Assembly (NCBI RefSeq): GCF_019175285.1
Contig: NC_056522.1
Span: 236,957,787-237,021,786, forward strand
DNA: 64,000 nt
Reading direction: 5' to 3'
From: Sceloporus undulatus
Lineage: Eukaryota; Chordata; Lepidosauria; Squamata; Phrynosomatidae
The translations under genes and the position numbers were made by a program. The notes under the pieces were generated by a model, which did not search any database, was not told where the DNA came from, and was given only the letters and a program-made list of their open reading frames with translations. The number at the start of each line of letters is the position of its first letter. The stretch's first letter is position 1. Below are positions 1 through 15,745 of the stretch, piece by piece.

Positions 1-1206
1 ATAATAATAATAATAAATTCCTCAGCTTGGAATGCCAGAAAAGGATGCCATGCATTCTTTGCTTTTCCTAGGCTACCCCTGAATTCCTTACAGACAGTAG
101 CAAAAGCATTCTATATCAATTTGCCAAATTGGAAAGAGAAATGTGGTAACATTCGCATTGTAGCATTCGCAAAGGAAAAAAGCCTCCTGCAAAGTGCCCT
201 TTGCAGCATTTCCTTTGCTGGAAGCAAGGAAATGAAAGGGAAAGTGAACAGGCAGGCAGGCACATTCTATCTGTATATCTATCTACCTATTGCAAAAAAC
301 ATGCGCATAGTTTGTCAAAAATAATAAAAAAATTTAAAAAGAGAGAACGCTGCCTGGTGCGAGCTCTGTCCTGTGCCCTCCCTCTGCCCTGCCCTGAATT
401 GACCCTTCATCCTGATCCTTCCTTCTCCTCCTCCTGTTCTGTTACAGATTGCCTTCCATGGCTCCCTTCTCCCCCCCCCCCCGGCTCTTTCATCCTCATC
501 CTCCATCACTTTCTCCAGTTCCCCCCTCTGCCCTCCCTCTCACTGCCCTTTGCATCCCCCGTCAGTCACCTCAATTGTCCTTTGCATCCTGTCACCCCAA
601 TTGCCCTTTTTTTCATCCTTCCTCTGGCTCCTTCCTCCTCCTCCTCCTCCTCCGCCCCGATGAAGGGGAGGGAATGCCCTGCCCACTGCCCTCCCTCTGA
701 CTTAAATCCCTCCCATGAACTTGCCCCGATCATGATCGGGGGCAAATTCATATTTGCCGAACCCGAAATAGTTGTGCAATCCTCTGATTCGCTTGTGGGA
801 GATTTGGGGTGAATTTGAACTTAACATGCAAGATTCGATTCCTGATCTGGGGTAAAAAGTAATCTGAATGGCCCCATAGTTTGAGCTATTTGAGAAATGG
901 AGGGAAGAATGAAAGCAGACCACAAATTTTGTAGTAAACAAAATGAAGTGTGTTAGTTGAATAGAAAAAGTCTAATAAAGTCACTGTCTGACTAGAGTTG
1001 AACTCATCCCTGAAAATATTGAACTCTTCAATAGGGTAAAGTACAGTAACATCCCAGATCCACTAAACAGCAATACCTTTATTTGGCCACGCAAAATACA
1101 TGTGCAACCAAAATGCCCAAAATACATGTTGCAAGCTTTTGAAGCTCCATTGACTTCTTCATCAGGCAAGGATGTTAAAAATCATATAGGAGAAAAAAAA
1201 ATGACA

Positions 1207-1385
1207 ATTTAAAGTCGAAGGCTTTCATGGCTGGAATCCATAGTTTTTTGTGGGTTTTTCGGGCTATGTGGCTATGTTCTAGCAGAGTTTCTTCTCTGAA
1301 GTTGCCAGCCACAGATGCTGGCGAAACATCAAGAAGAAACTCTGCTAGAACATGGCCACGTAGCCCGAAAAACCCACAAAAAACT
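1207..1385. repeat. Palindromic repeat with hammerhead-like core (copy 1)
   Basis: Two inverted arms, each containing gtgggtttttcgggct and a GTTCTAG block, flank a short centre. The direct repeat aaaaatgaca occurs just left of the element (about 1197) and just right of it (about 1385), which looks like a target-site duplication. The same family occurs at 31433-31650 and 48129-48541. I suspect a Penelope-like or retrozyme-like element from its hammerhead-type core, but the family name is an inference. Confidence 0.6.
1296..1330 (+). ncRNA. Hammerhead-ribozyme-like core (decayed)
   Basis: The order is CTGAAG, a GCCAGC/GCTGGC stem with a 7-base loop, then GAAACATC. This matches the CUGANGA - stem II - GAA - stem III layout of type I hammerheads, but the ninth core base is T and the stem III segment ACAT is not a perfect palindrome. 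It is probably inactive. Better versions are in the other two copies. Confidence 0.35.
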
Positions 1386-1683
1386 AAAAATGACATTGTT
1401 AGAGTCACAGGCCCACATCTTGTCAAGATGGTATGGGGGGATATCCATGCAGGCATAGGCCTTTCCTTTTGTTTGTGGGTTCTGGGAGACAAAGTTCAGA
1501 AAGTAAAATTTAAACTCCATTAGCAATCAATAAAGATGCTAACCCACCCTCTCATTACCCCTAGATAGTTTTTTCTTTCCAATAGGGTATTATACTTACA
1601 AGCAATGAAGGTCTCTCCTTTATGTCTTCCCTTATGAAGGTAAGTCCTTGGTTCAGAAATGCATTTTGGATTTGAGGGTTATA

Positions 1684-1929
1684 TAGGTTGAGTTCTCTTA
1701 TCCGGAAATCCAAAATCTGAAATATTCTAAAATCCAAAATTGTCCACCTGAGTGGCTGAGATAGTGACACCAAGATTATGTAGAAAAATATCTTGAGGTT
1801 ATGTTACAACGTGAACATAAAACATAAATTATCTTTTTTGTTTAGGCTAGGAGATATCATTATGCAAATAAATAAAAAAATCCAAAACACTTCTGGTCCT
1901 AAGCATCTCAGATAAAGGAGATTTATCTG
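1684..1929 (-). mobile_element. Tigger-like (pogo/Tc1-mariner) non-autonomous element
   Basis: The element is flanked by TA dinucleotides (1682-1683 and 1930-1931). One end reads aggttgag..ctcttatccgg and the reverse complement of the other reads ctcctttatctgagatgc. Internal blocks such as ccaaaattgtccacctga and the reverse complement of acttctggtcctaagca closely resemble, from memory, the mammalian Tigger7/MER44 group. It lacks coding capacity. Confidence 0.5.
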
Positions 1930-2418
1930 TACATGACTGTACATGAATCATTCTACTCTATTTCTAAAGACTGGCTTACATAGACATATTTCTAATGCAC
2001 AGTTCCTGTGATTCTGAATGAGTGAAACTTTGTCTTGGAAAGCACGTGATCAATTTCACAAGAGAAAATATTTATGTGGAAATATCTTCTGTGGTTCACA
2101 GAATTTTATTTTCCATTGGAAAAATTGAAAGTGTGTGTGTGGGGAAAGATCTCACACCAATTTTGTGTGCTATTGACCATCCTTTCACCCCCAGCCTTTA
2201 TGTCTGTAGCTAAAAACTTTCTCTTGTAAAGGGGACTAATGCATTTGTTCTTTTATGAGGTGTTCTTATATGTATCTGCATGCAGGCTAAATCTGAGAGA
2301 CAACAACATACCCAACACTTCCTTGTGAGTTCATGATTTGATCCAAGAGCTTTATTAGCAGATGGCACCCATGCTTTAAGTTGCTTCATTTCATTTCATT
2401 TCTTCTTTTCCTTCTCAG

Positions 2419-7353
<4,935 letters not shown>

Positions 7354-9440
7354 GTGCTTTTTTCCAGCATGAAGTCCAGAATTTGTGCCTGTCTAAAGAT
7401 GGGACACTTAACCTAGCATACTGAAAGCCTTTAAAAATTAAACTTTTTATGCAAATGCTGTTTATCTAATGCAAACTTTTGAATCACAGATATGTTGAAG
7501 AAGAGTTTTATGCACAGGGACTACTAAGTCATTATAAAATCATCTTTAACTAAAGCTCTGTGATATCTTAACACATGAGCTAGAACCTTCCATCAGCCTT
7601 AGGAAAAGTGGCCCTTGGTCAGACTCTTCAAAGTTATAGTCCAGCTTTATCTGGATGGGCCACTGGATCACTAACCCCAAGTAGAGGGCTGTGTGTGTGT
7701 GTGACATTCTTTCCCTCTGTAGGATTATTATGTAAAATAAATATTCCAACCAGTTACTTCAGTTTGTTCACTTATTCTTTCTGTTGTGGCAATGCAAACT
7801 TAAAATGAAATTGCTTCTCAGATTATGGTTTTAAGATGAGTGGTAACTAATTGTGATTCACTTTAAATAATGATACAGTGCTATCGTGCCTACTTTTTTT
7901 GCAAAGAAAAATACTGGCTCATAGTCTGGTGTTTGTATAATATGAAAAAATGAACCTGGTGCATCCATTACCTTGTTGACACGATGACAGCTGAAAGATT
8001 GTTTCTGTATGGCTGATGATGTGTATTGCAAGAGTATAACTTGTGTGATATTACTCCATCCCACACCTGTAGTCCTAAGGTGTGATACTGTACTGTTGTT
8101 TGAAGTATCTATCTGGTTCTGCCAAGGAGGTGTACTTCTTTATTTTAGGATTAACATAGAGATCCTAAGAAGTATGGAGGGAGGGGTGTTTAGTGTGTAG
8201 CCCTGCAGTTCAGCCATCAGGTGTTTGAAGTCAGAAATGTATTGCTTCAAACTTAGGGTCACACATTGCAAAAGAATTATTACTTTTAATATAACACTTT
8301 AGATTAAGATCATGCATAGATGGAAACAGCACAAAAAGCATATTGATGAGGAAGTAGTGGCTGTCCAGATGTACAACTCTCATCATCCCTGGTCAGCATC
8401 CCTGGTCAGTATCTGGACTTATTGTCCATCCTTGTTCTAGCTGGAGTGGGGCTTTTATCCACATATGGGTGCTGTGCCGACCCATGCTGTTTTCTGATCC
8501 AGCTGTCAGGGCTGCACACAGAATATTTTCTAGCATCACTGAATTTGCTAACCAGTTGTGCAGGAAGGGCCGATGTGATGCTTTCCCTCTTCCCTGCCAG
8601 CTTTATTGAGTAAATTAAAAATTCTCTTGCCCCTGGAAATAAATTTTCTTACTCATCTAGTCTTGCTGTTTATGCCCCACTTTGGCTTTTTGTAGCCTTA
8701 ATATGATCCTGTTGCCAAGTCGAATATCTGGAATGTTTCCAGTAGTACTGTTAGTTCTGTAATGCCACAATCTGTTTTTCTCTTGTATTAAACCCAAATG
8801 ATGAGCTTTATTTTCTTTTTAAGTCAACAGCTAGCTTTAAGGCATTGGAAAATGCTAATCCTGTTTCCCCCTAAAGCAGTAGTATGGATCTTACTGCATT
8901 TTCTCTTGAGTTGTTGCTATTGCGCTGTACTGGAATTTAAAGAATGTTTTGTTGGCTGGATCAAGATTAATAATTGATAGATGATTAAATATAATTAAAG
9001 AAATAAAACTGTATATTCCAGCTGTGTATTGCTTCATTAGTAAGGGATAGGGGTGGATAGAATATATGCCACATCTTTGCCTCGACAACCATTGTCCTGC
9101 TTCCAGCTGCCAACACTGGTTTTTGTTGTTACATGTGTTTTTGTGGGAAATTGGTGTCCTCTTTTTTTTTTTTTTAGTGCAGAAGTAAATATCCATCAGT
9201 GGTGCTATGCAGCTTTTAAGTTCTTTTGGGGTGCCTGTTTATCAAACCATTTCCTGTATTGCTTTGTACTGTATATGCATTATCCTACTTGAGAGTATGT
9301 ATTTTCCCTGGAAGATTAACCATCCATTATGAAGCCAAGCCCTCCCTCCAGTCCATCTGCCTTGGTCCAGGCCTTGGAGGTAGAGAGGAACTGCTGGACC
9401 TCTGACCCTTTCCCTCCACCACTCCCTTCTCCTTCTGTGT
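7354..9440 (+). other. DTX3L 3' UTR and downstream unique spacer
   Basis: An AATAAA at 7736-7741 lies about 385 bp past the stop and is a plausible poly(A) signal. A second AATAAA lies near 8637-8643 and another near 9002. The stretch has no repeats that I recognise apart from a short GT run near 7691 and no convincing coding frame. Confidence 0.5.
7736..7741 (+). terminator. Candidate DTX3L poly(A) signal
   Basis: This is a canonical AATAAA about 385 bp after the stop codon. Alternatives lie near 8637 and 9002, so the true mRNA end is uncertain. Confidence 0.4.
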
Positions 9441-9563
9441 CATGTCTTTTTAGATTGTAAGCCCGAGGGCAGGGAACCGTCTAATTAAAAAGACTGTATG
9501 CACAGTGCTGTGTAAATTTACAACCTTCATAAATAAAGGTTAATAATAATAATAATAATAATA
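9440..9563 (+). mobile_element. L2-type retroposon tail with (TAA)n
   Basis: The phrase gattgtaagcccgagggcag, then ggaaccgtct and tgtaaattta, ends in a (TAA)n tail at 9540-9563. A near copy with the same order is at 42755-42860. Confidence 0.55.
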
Positions 9564-9689
9564 AGTAATTCTATTTGGCGGTTGAATTCTGTTTAATTTG
9601 CAAGTAATATTTAAGGGTGAAGTCATATGGAAAATAAAGCAGTGGTCTGAATCTATTTGCTGGACTCCAGCATTAGCATTAGTGTTGAC

Positions 9690-9885
9690 GGCAAAAGTAG
9701 GACTCGGGAGTGCACACCAACCGCATGATGCAGCCAATATGATGTCCCAAAAAGGAGCTGCTCTAGGCAGCTCCCTTTTTGGCCTGTAGCGTTGCCGCGT
9801 GGTTTGGTTGGTATGGCAACACTGGATCAAAAATGGGCGCCCACAGACCACCCTGAAAGGGGTGGTCTGTACTGGGCCTCAGTTA
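9690..9885. mobile_element. Miniature DNA element, GTACAG-ended family (copy 2)
   Basis: The internal hairpin aaaaaggagctg/cagctcccttttt is followed by an end reading ggtggtctgtactgggcctc, which is like the ends at 4555 and 19436. Confidence 0.35.
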
Positions 9886-9892
9886 CTCTTGT

Positions 9893-10095
9893 ATGCCTTC
9901 AAATCATTTCTGACTTATGGCAACCTATGGCAAACATATCAGTTTTCTTGGCAAGATTTGTTCAGGTGAGGGGTTGCCTTTGCTCTCCCCTGAGGGCAAG
10001 TGAGTGTGACTCACCTAAGGTTACCCAATGGATTTCCGGGGCCAAGTGGGAATTCAAGCACTGGTCTCCAAAGTACTAGTCCAGCACTCAAACTG
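9893..10095 (-). mobile_element. tRNA-derived CORE/MIR-like SINE
   Basis: The reverse strand has a tRNA-like head (a box B-like remnant of ggttcgaatcc), then the aacccactgggt / gggcaagtcac type core and a tail like the RTE/BovB phrase (cataagtcagaaatgatttg). Other copies are at 26430-26605, 47170-47400, 49400-49535 and 50998-51215. Confidence 0.6.
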
Positions 10096-10729
10096 CTACT
10101 CCACACTGGCACTTACTGTTCAGAAATGTTTTCAGTAAGTATACTCCACTTAAGATTAACAGCTGCATGTAGCCCAATATTTAGGACTGGAACATCAGTA
10201 TAAAATACGTTTATTTGGTTCTTCAAGGATTGATTTTTTAAAAAAAACCATGCAACAACCAAGGGCACATTTAAAAGTTTTTGAGTTAAACAGATGCTGA
10301 ATGATTGCAAGAATGGCATGAATATAACAGGAGGGGTCACTGAAATGGACATATTGAAGAACTCATTGCTTTGGTAAATTAATGAAAGCAATCAGAATTG
10401 GGCAAAAGCCAAAGAAACTGCAGCCATTGAAACTGTGAGGACAGCAAGGGAAGTGGCTATAACTTATGACGGGGGGTGGCATTATAATGGCTAGAAGCCT
10501 CTGGAGGGCTGCATATTCCAACTTGGGAGCAGAACATGAAATGTTTGCTGTTTTAAATGGGCATATAAATGTTAACATTACATAAACTGGGTGTGATGGC
10601 ACTACTGCTGTCGCGCATGATGGGGGGAAAGGGGGATCTTTAGAAGATTGTGGACTTTGATCTTTTTTGGATGCATATACATCATTTTGAATATGTATAT
10701 TCATTTTCAGTAATTAAAAAAGCAATGGT

Positions 10730-11359
10730 TGTCAAGACCATGTTGCACTCTGGTCTGGAAAATGACATGGATGTGGCCACTAGGAGGAACTGGAGCAGAG
10801 GTTACTACAGTTCAAGTGGTAGGTGCATGAGTCAGCATTTGGTGAGCTGTGCATGATGGGAAGTCTGATGCAACATGCACAGTAGGGGAAGTCAGCCAGC
10901 AGTGTATCATGCACAGTGTTATGATGCAACAGGTACTGGGTATGAAACCAGCCAGGTTTCATTGGTGGCATGACTGTCACATGACTTCCAAGAAGACCAC
11001 CTATATAAGGGAGAGGGTGACTGTCTCCATTGTTGGGTTGTGGTCGGTGGTTGGCAAAGCACTTTGTTAGTCTGTATAGCTGTGAGTATCCAAGACGGCT
11101 GTCAGATACTCTGTGCGATCTTTGTAAATAGCGTGGCAACAAAGATTAAAAAGCCCTTGTGTTGAGTGAAGTCTCACTGTCAGGAGATTCATTCCTACAA
11201 GCTGGGAGCTCAAGGCTACAGCCTGTGTGTGGGAGGAAATCTGCTGTGCAGCTCAGAGCCTTCGCTCTTCACATAGACTTTCTTCTAGGCGTTCTGCCTA
11301 TGTGCATCAAAGCTGCGTGTGCACATAAGGGACACAGCTTGTCTCTCTATGCCCCAACA
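10730..11359 (+). mobile_element. LTR-retroelement solo LTR (copy 1)
   Basis: This is a fossil LTR of about 630 bp. It begins TGTCAAGACC and ends GCCCCAACA, with a TATA-like ctatataagg near 11010 and a polyadenylation-like aacaaagattaaaa near 11140. A homologous copy spans 22039-23789. No internal coding region is attached, so I read it as a solo LTR; flanking duplication is uncertain. The family is not identified. Confidence 0.6.
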
Positions 11360-12620
11360 ATGTTATTGGGAGGAGTCAATGATTGTATCTGAAAAGAATC
11401 CTTGGACTCTTGCCTCTTAAATTGACAGAGAAGGAAGCAACCCATGAGTATGCGGATTGCTCCCCTGTGCCATCCAGATAATGATCATTATTGGGGACCA
11501 CTCAACTGCAGTAATGTGCTGTTTGCTTGCAGTCTGCCGCTCAGTGTAGTTGAGATCCAGTTAAGTGCACTGAGGTTTGAAACTTTGCCAGCGTATTTAA
11601 CACTGGGCACCACTACCCAGTATCACATCTTGATGGTACCAAGATGCATTCACATGGCCAATTAGGGACCAGGGGAGATAAGGTGGCCAACATCTTGCTG
11701 TAGTTGGAAAGCTGTGAGAAAAGAACAGCTGTCACATACTCAGATCTCCTACAAGCATGCTCTAGTGTACACTGGAGGTCTGGGATGGCTTCTCTTTTCT
11801 GCAGAAGTGCAGATGGACACTGCTTTGGCACTCTGCATACCCCCAGCTATGGTTGTATGGGGGGAGGGGATGTTCTAGTAGGAGGCATTGGATTTCTTTT
11901 TCTGCAATATCCCCCAACACATAATCTGGTGTAATCCTAGTTAATGCCAGCAAGTGTCAGCTAAAGCACTGGTTTCTCAAAAGGTGGTCCTCTAAATGTT
12001 TTGAACTTTTACGTAACTCTCAGAAGTCTCAACTAATACTAAGGAATTCCGAGAATTGAAGTTACAAACTTCTTCAGGACCGCATTTTAAGAACCACTGA
12101 CGTAAAAGCATTCTGGTCCACATCTGGAATGCCATTGGGCCACTATGTTTGTGCAGCCAACTGTTGTGCTGGTGTTTGTAGTTTCTGAGCTGTCAAAGAT
12201 CTTTCTTTTTTTGGAAATGATTCCCAAACTGCCCCAATGAGTAGTGAGCATGTTGTGTCATCTCTTCTTGACCAGCTAAATGGTTGAGAGATTTGTTGGA
12301 TATTTTAAAAATCTTTTGCTCATCTGCACCCTACAACCAATAGTCAATTAATGGGCCCTGGGAGGCCCACAGCTTGGCAGTGGGACTTCCCTTGTCAACA
12401 TGGTGGCTGCCACTAGGACATCTTTTCAGTGCATGCTCAAGATTTTGCCCATGTAATACTAAACTGGACAAGTGTTGTGTTCCCAGTTGCACACTGTTCA
12501 GGGAATTTAGAAATATGAAAAGAACAAGTGCAGTCTAGTACAACATGAAATGGGATATGAATGAATGAAAGGAACCAAATAATCCTATCTTCTTGTAAAG
12601 ATCCATGAAAGAGAACTCAA
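11360..12620. other. Intergenic spacer, mostly unique
   Basis: I see no coding exon here. A small hAT-like element lies at about 11965-12110. The rest carries short frames with no family resemblance. Confidence 0.5.
11965..12110. mobile_element. hAT-Charlie-like miniature element
   Basis: The ends cactggtttctcaaa and the reverse complement of ttttaagaaccactg form the CASTGGTTCT-type terminal inverted repeat of Charlie-like hATs. Flanks agctaaag and cgtaaaag are an imperfect 8-bp duplication. Confidence 0.55.
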
Positions 12621-12624
12621 AACA

Positions 12625-12890
12625 CATTTTAAAGATACGTCTTGTTGGCATCCTACAGCAAATCAAGCCTGAACTCTCCCCACAAGCCAAGATGACTAAG
12701 CTGAAACTCATACTTTGAACATATAAGACGACAATGAGGCTTGGCAAGAAAGAAGGGAAAGAGGAAGACACCATCACAGATAGATAGACTAAATCAAGAA
12801 AGCCATGATCCTGAGTTTGCAATACATTAGTAAGGACTGTTGGTAATAGGGAGACTTGGAGGTCTCTCGTTCATAGGTTGAAGACTGAAC
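12625..12890 (+). mobile_element. RTE/BovB-like LINE fragment
   Basis: The phrase aaatcaagcctgaactctcc, then caagatgactaagctgaaac and gagtttgcaa, followed by ggaggtctctcgttcat, matches from memory the C-terminal reverse-transcriptase region of BovB-like LINEs (IKPELS..MTKL..LSLQDL..WRSLIH). The reading frame is decayed. A second fragment in the opposite orientation is at 55820-56140. Confidence 0.55.
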
Positions 12891-13302
12891 AGCAGTTAAC
12901 ATCAACTTGTTTGTGTAAATGAAATTACACAGGAATTAATTAGATAGAAACTTCAGTTTAAAAATTTAGAATTTAGAACATGACAAAACAACAAAGTAAA
13001 TGACAACAGAACAGGCAAGATAAGATGAGTAACATACAACTTTGTGCAAGTGCAGATGTTAAACTGCAACATCAGTGTCTCTATGGATTAAATCAGAATT
13101 GTTATAACTGTTGTTTCCAATGTCATTTGACTCTGATGAAGAGTAGGGCAGGGGAACCTCCAGCTGGTGGGTTTTGGGAGAGATGCCCACCCCTTAGAGT
13201 GGGAAAAATTTCTTTACAACCTGCTAGCCTTTACAATTCAGAAGATGAGTGGTGTATGAAGGAAGCACACTGTTACAGACACAAAACCAGTGAACATTAA
13301 GA

Positions 13303-13968
13303 CTAGCTTTATATACCAACTTCCAGAGCCTTCCAGAACAGTCCGGCCAGAGAGAGGGGAAGGAGAGGAGCTGCTTGGCAGCCATTTTGAGACCGTGTGC
13401 TTGAGACCGTGTGCTCGTGCTGAAGGGGCGGAGCTTCTGTGAGTCACATCTGTGAGTCACAAGGGGGCGGAGCTAGCAAACTAGCTTTATCTACCAACTT
13501 CCAGAGCCTTCCAGAACAGTCCAGCCAGAGAGAGGAGAAGGAGAGGAGCTGCTTGGCAGCCATTTTGAGACCGTGTGCTTGAGACCGTGTGCTCGTGCTG
13601 AAGGGGCGGAGCTTCTGTGAGTCACATCTGTGAGTCACAAGGGGGCGGAGCTAGCAGACTAGCTTTATATACCAACTTCCAGAGCCTTTCAGAACAGTCC
13701 GGCCAGAGAGAGGAGAAGGAGAGGAGCTGCTTGGCAGCCATTTTGAGACCGTGTGCTTGAGACCGTGTGCTCGTTGCTGAAGGGGCGGAGCTTCTGTGAG
13801 TCACATCTGTGAGTCACAAGGGGGCGGAGCTAGCAGACTAGCTTTATATACCAACTTCCAGAGCCTTTCAGAACAGTCCGGCCAGAGAGAGGAGAAGGAG
13901 AGGAGCTGCTTGGCAGCCATTTTGAGACCGTGTGCTTGAGACCNNNNNNNNNNATGTGCTCGTGCTGA
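13303..13968. repeat. 178-bp minisatellite array with GC-box and AP-1-like motifs
   Basis: The unit starts at ctagctttat, at 13303, 13481, 13659 and 13838, giving periods of 178, 178 and 179 bp. The last copy is interrupted by the N gap, and 13954-13968 continues the unit phrase. Each full unit has two gggcggagc boxes and two TGAGTCA heptamers (tgtgagtcac twice). Units differ at only a few positions, which implies recent amplification or homogenisation. Antisense reading frames in each unit are shadows of the repeat. Confidence 0.9.
13944..13953. other. Assembly gap (10 N)
   Basis: Ten N bases interrupt the fourth minisatellite unit. The array probably is longer than shown, and the junction to the CR1 at 13969 depends on how the gap was closed. 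Confidence 0.95.
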
Positions 13969-15111
13969 TTGATTTCAGTAAGGCCTTTGACAAAGTTCCC
14001 CATGACATTCTTGCAAACAAGCTTGTAAAATGTGGGCTAGACAAAGGAACTGTTAAATGGATCTGTAATTGGTTGACCGGCCGAACCCAAAGGGTGCTCA
14101 ACAATGGCTCCTTTTCATCCTGGAGAAAAGTGACCAGTGGGGTCCCACAGGGCTCTGTCCTGGGCCCAGTGCTATTCAACATCTTTATCAATGACCTGGA
14201 TGACAGAATTGGGAGCATACTTATCAAATTTGCAGATGACACCAAATTAGGGGGAATAGCTAATACCCCAGAGGACAGGACCAAGAGTCAAAATGACCTG
14301 AATAGACTAGAAAGCTGGGCCAAAGCTAACAAAATGAAATTCAACACGGAGAAATGTAAGGTATTGCACTTAGGGCGGAAAAATAAAATGCACAGATATA
14401 GGATGGGTGACACCTGGCTGAATGAAACTGTGAGTGAAAGAGATCTAGGAATCCAAGTAGACCACAAGTTGAAAATGAGTCAACAGTGCGACGCAGCAGC
14501 TAAAAAGGCCAATGCAATTTTAGGCTGCATTAATAAAAGTATAATATAGTGTCTAGATCAAGGGAAGTAATAGTGCCACTCTATTCTGCTTTGGTCAGGA
14601 CCGACCTGGACTATTGTGTCCAGTTCTGGGCACCACAGTTTAAAAAGGATGTGGAGAAACTAGAGCATGTCCAAAGGAGGGCGACAAAAATGGTGAAGGG
14701 TCTGGAAACCATGCCCTATGAGGAACGACTTAGGGAGCTGGGGATGTTTAGCCTGGAGAAAAGAAGGTTAAGAGGTGATATGATAGCCCTGTTTAAATAT
14801 TTGAAGGGATGTCATATTGAAGAGGGAGCAAGCTTGTTTTCTGCTGCTCCAGAGAACAGGACCCGGAACAATGGATGCAAGCTACAGGAAAAGAGATTCC
14901 ACCTGAACATTAGGAGGAACTTCCTGACAGTAAGGGCTGTTCGACAATGGAATGCACTCCCTCGGAGGGTGATAGAGTCTCCTTCCTTGGAGGTCTTTAA
15001 ACAGAGGCTGGATGGCCATCTGTCAGGGATGCTTTGATTTGGATTTCCTGCATGGCAGGGGGTTGGACTGGATGGCCCTAGTGGTCTCTTCCAACTCTAT
15101 GATTCTATGAT
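13969..15111 (+). mobile_element. CR1 LINE, 5'-truncated, nearly intact RT C-terminus
   Basis: It encodes CR1 reverse transcriptase from [12 protein letters not shown] through [10 protein letters not shown] and FADDTKLGG (catalytic ADD) to [18 protein letters not shown]. The 3' UTR ends tctatgattctatgatt, the CR1 hallmark. The reading frame shifts once near 14545, so it is not functional as shown. It starts directly at the minisatellite junction. It is close to the CR1 at 39781-40990, so both are fairly young. Confidence 0.95.
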
Positions 15112-15166
15112 TAGGCTATAATGACAATTAAAGACTGAGTGCCAGACGACAATTCAAATAAAGCTT

Positions 15167-15172
15167 TTAATT
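15167..15172 (-). terminator. Candidate PARP14 poly(A) signal (ATTAAA)
   Basis: On the minus strand ATTAAA lies about 290 bp after the PARP14 stop codon, and I saw no AATAAA between. It is a weak single-motif call. Confidence 0.35.
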
Positions 15173-15458
15173 TTTTTAAGTGATCATCAAAGACAGTAAA
15201 TTGGCAGTAACAAACTCATCTAAACATTGTTAATTAATGCTGGCAGTGGAACAGAAAACCATCACTATATATGTTCAGACAGATGCAAACAAACTGACCG
15301 ATACCTCTATTAATCTCTGAAAGGCACAGTGGCATCGAAGTTGGCGAAGAAAGTTCAAGCAAAAAAAAGCTAAAATGGCATGATTGTTTGCAGCATTTTC
15401 ATTCACTTTCTTTGTTTTGTTTAGGGCAAAAAGGCAGCCTCCGAATGTTTAAATCCTG

Positions 15459-15745
15459 TTATTTTCTGAAAGTAATAAGATATTCTGGATAGGCCTGAGC
15501 ATCAGAAAATATGACGAACATGGATGGAGCAGTTACATTGTCAGTCACACTATCATACAGGTCAAACCCTCCATTGTTTTTTGTTGGTGGAACAATCATT
15601 CCATGATTTCCAACACAGTAATCCCCAGTGAGAACTCGAGCAAGGTACATGTATTTTCTACCATTTCTGTCTGGTATGGAATATGTGTCTTGTGAAGAAT
15701 ACCTTGCATTTATGGCAAAATAGGTCCCCTTTCCAATTGCTGCAG
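15459..15745 (-). CDS. PARP14: PARP14 exon 16, catalytic domain end
   Basis: Acceptor tttcag, 287 bp. It encodes [42 protein letters not shown] and PEYLITFRK then TAA. It carries the NAD-pocket tyrosine. The third triad position is Met (PSM-F) where I recall Leu in human PARP14. Confidence 0.96.

Larger units (their letters stand above)
1..2418 (+). other. Intron or 5' flank of DTX3L, no exon recognised
   Basis: The first coding exon of DTX3L seen here begins at 2419 with a clean acceptor (polypyrimidine tract then cag). I looked in the preceding 2.4 kb for the family's N-terminal exon (a YFQS-SGGGEC-like RRM start) and did not find one, so this is read as intron. It starts with a short (ATA)n run and contains a pyrimidine-rich stretch (about 350-660), a palindromic repeat at 1207-1385 and a Tigger-like element at 1684-1929. 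The rest looks unique. Confidence 0.6.

Noticed and set aside
201-812. Long open frame of 203 codons in a pyrimidine-rich stretch
   Set aside because: Composition-driven (Pro/Ser/Leu-rich), no homology, no splice sites, and inside the DTX3L upstream region.
2022-2213. Possible DTX3L 5' exon
   Set aside because: No resemblance to the N-terminal exons of DTX3L (no YFQS or SGGGEC motif) and no clean splice sites.
13224-13804. Repeated antisense frames of 60-78 residues in the minisatellite
   Set aside because: They are the same short frame repeated once per 178-bp unit, with no relative and no splice context; a product of the repeat.
13303-13943. CRISPR-like array
   Set aside because: The units are long, contiguous and nearly identical with no variable spacers, and the host is a vertebrate.
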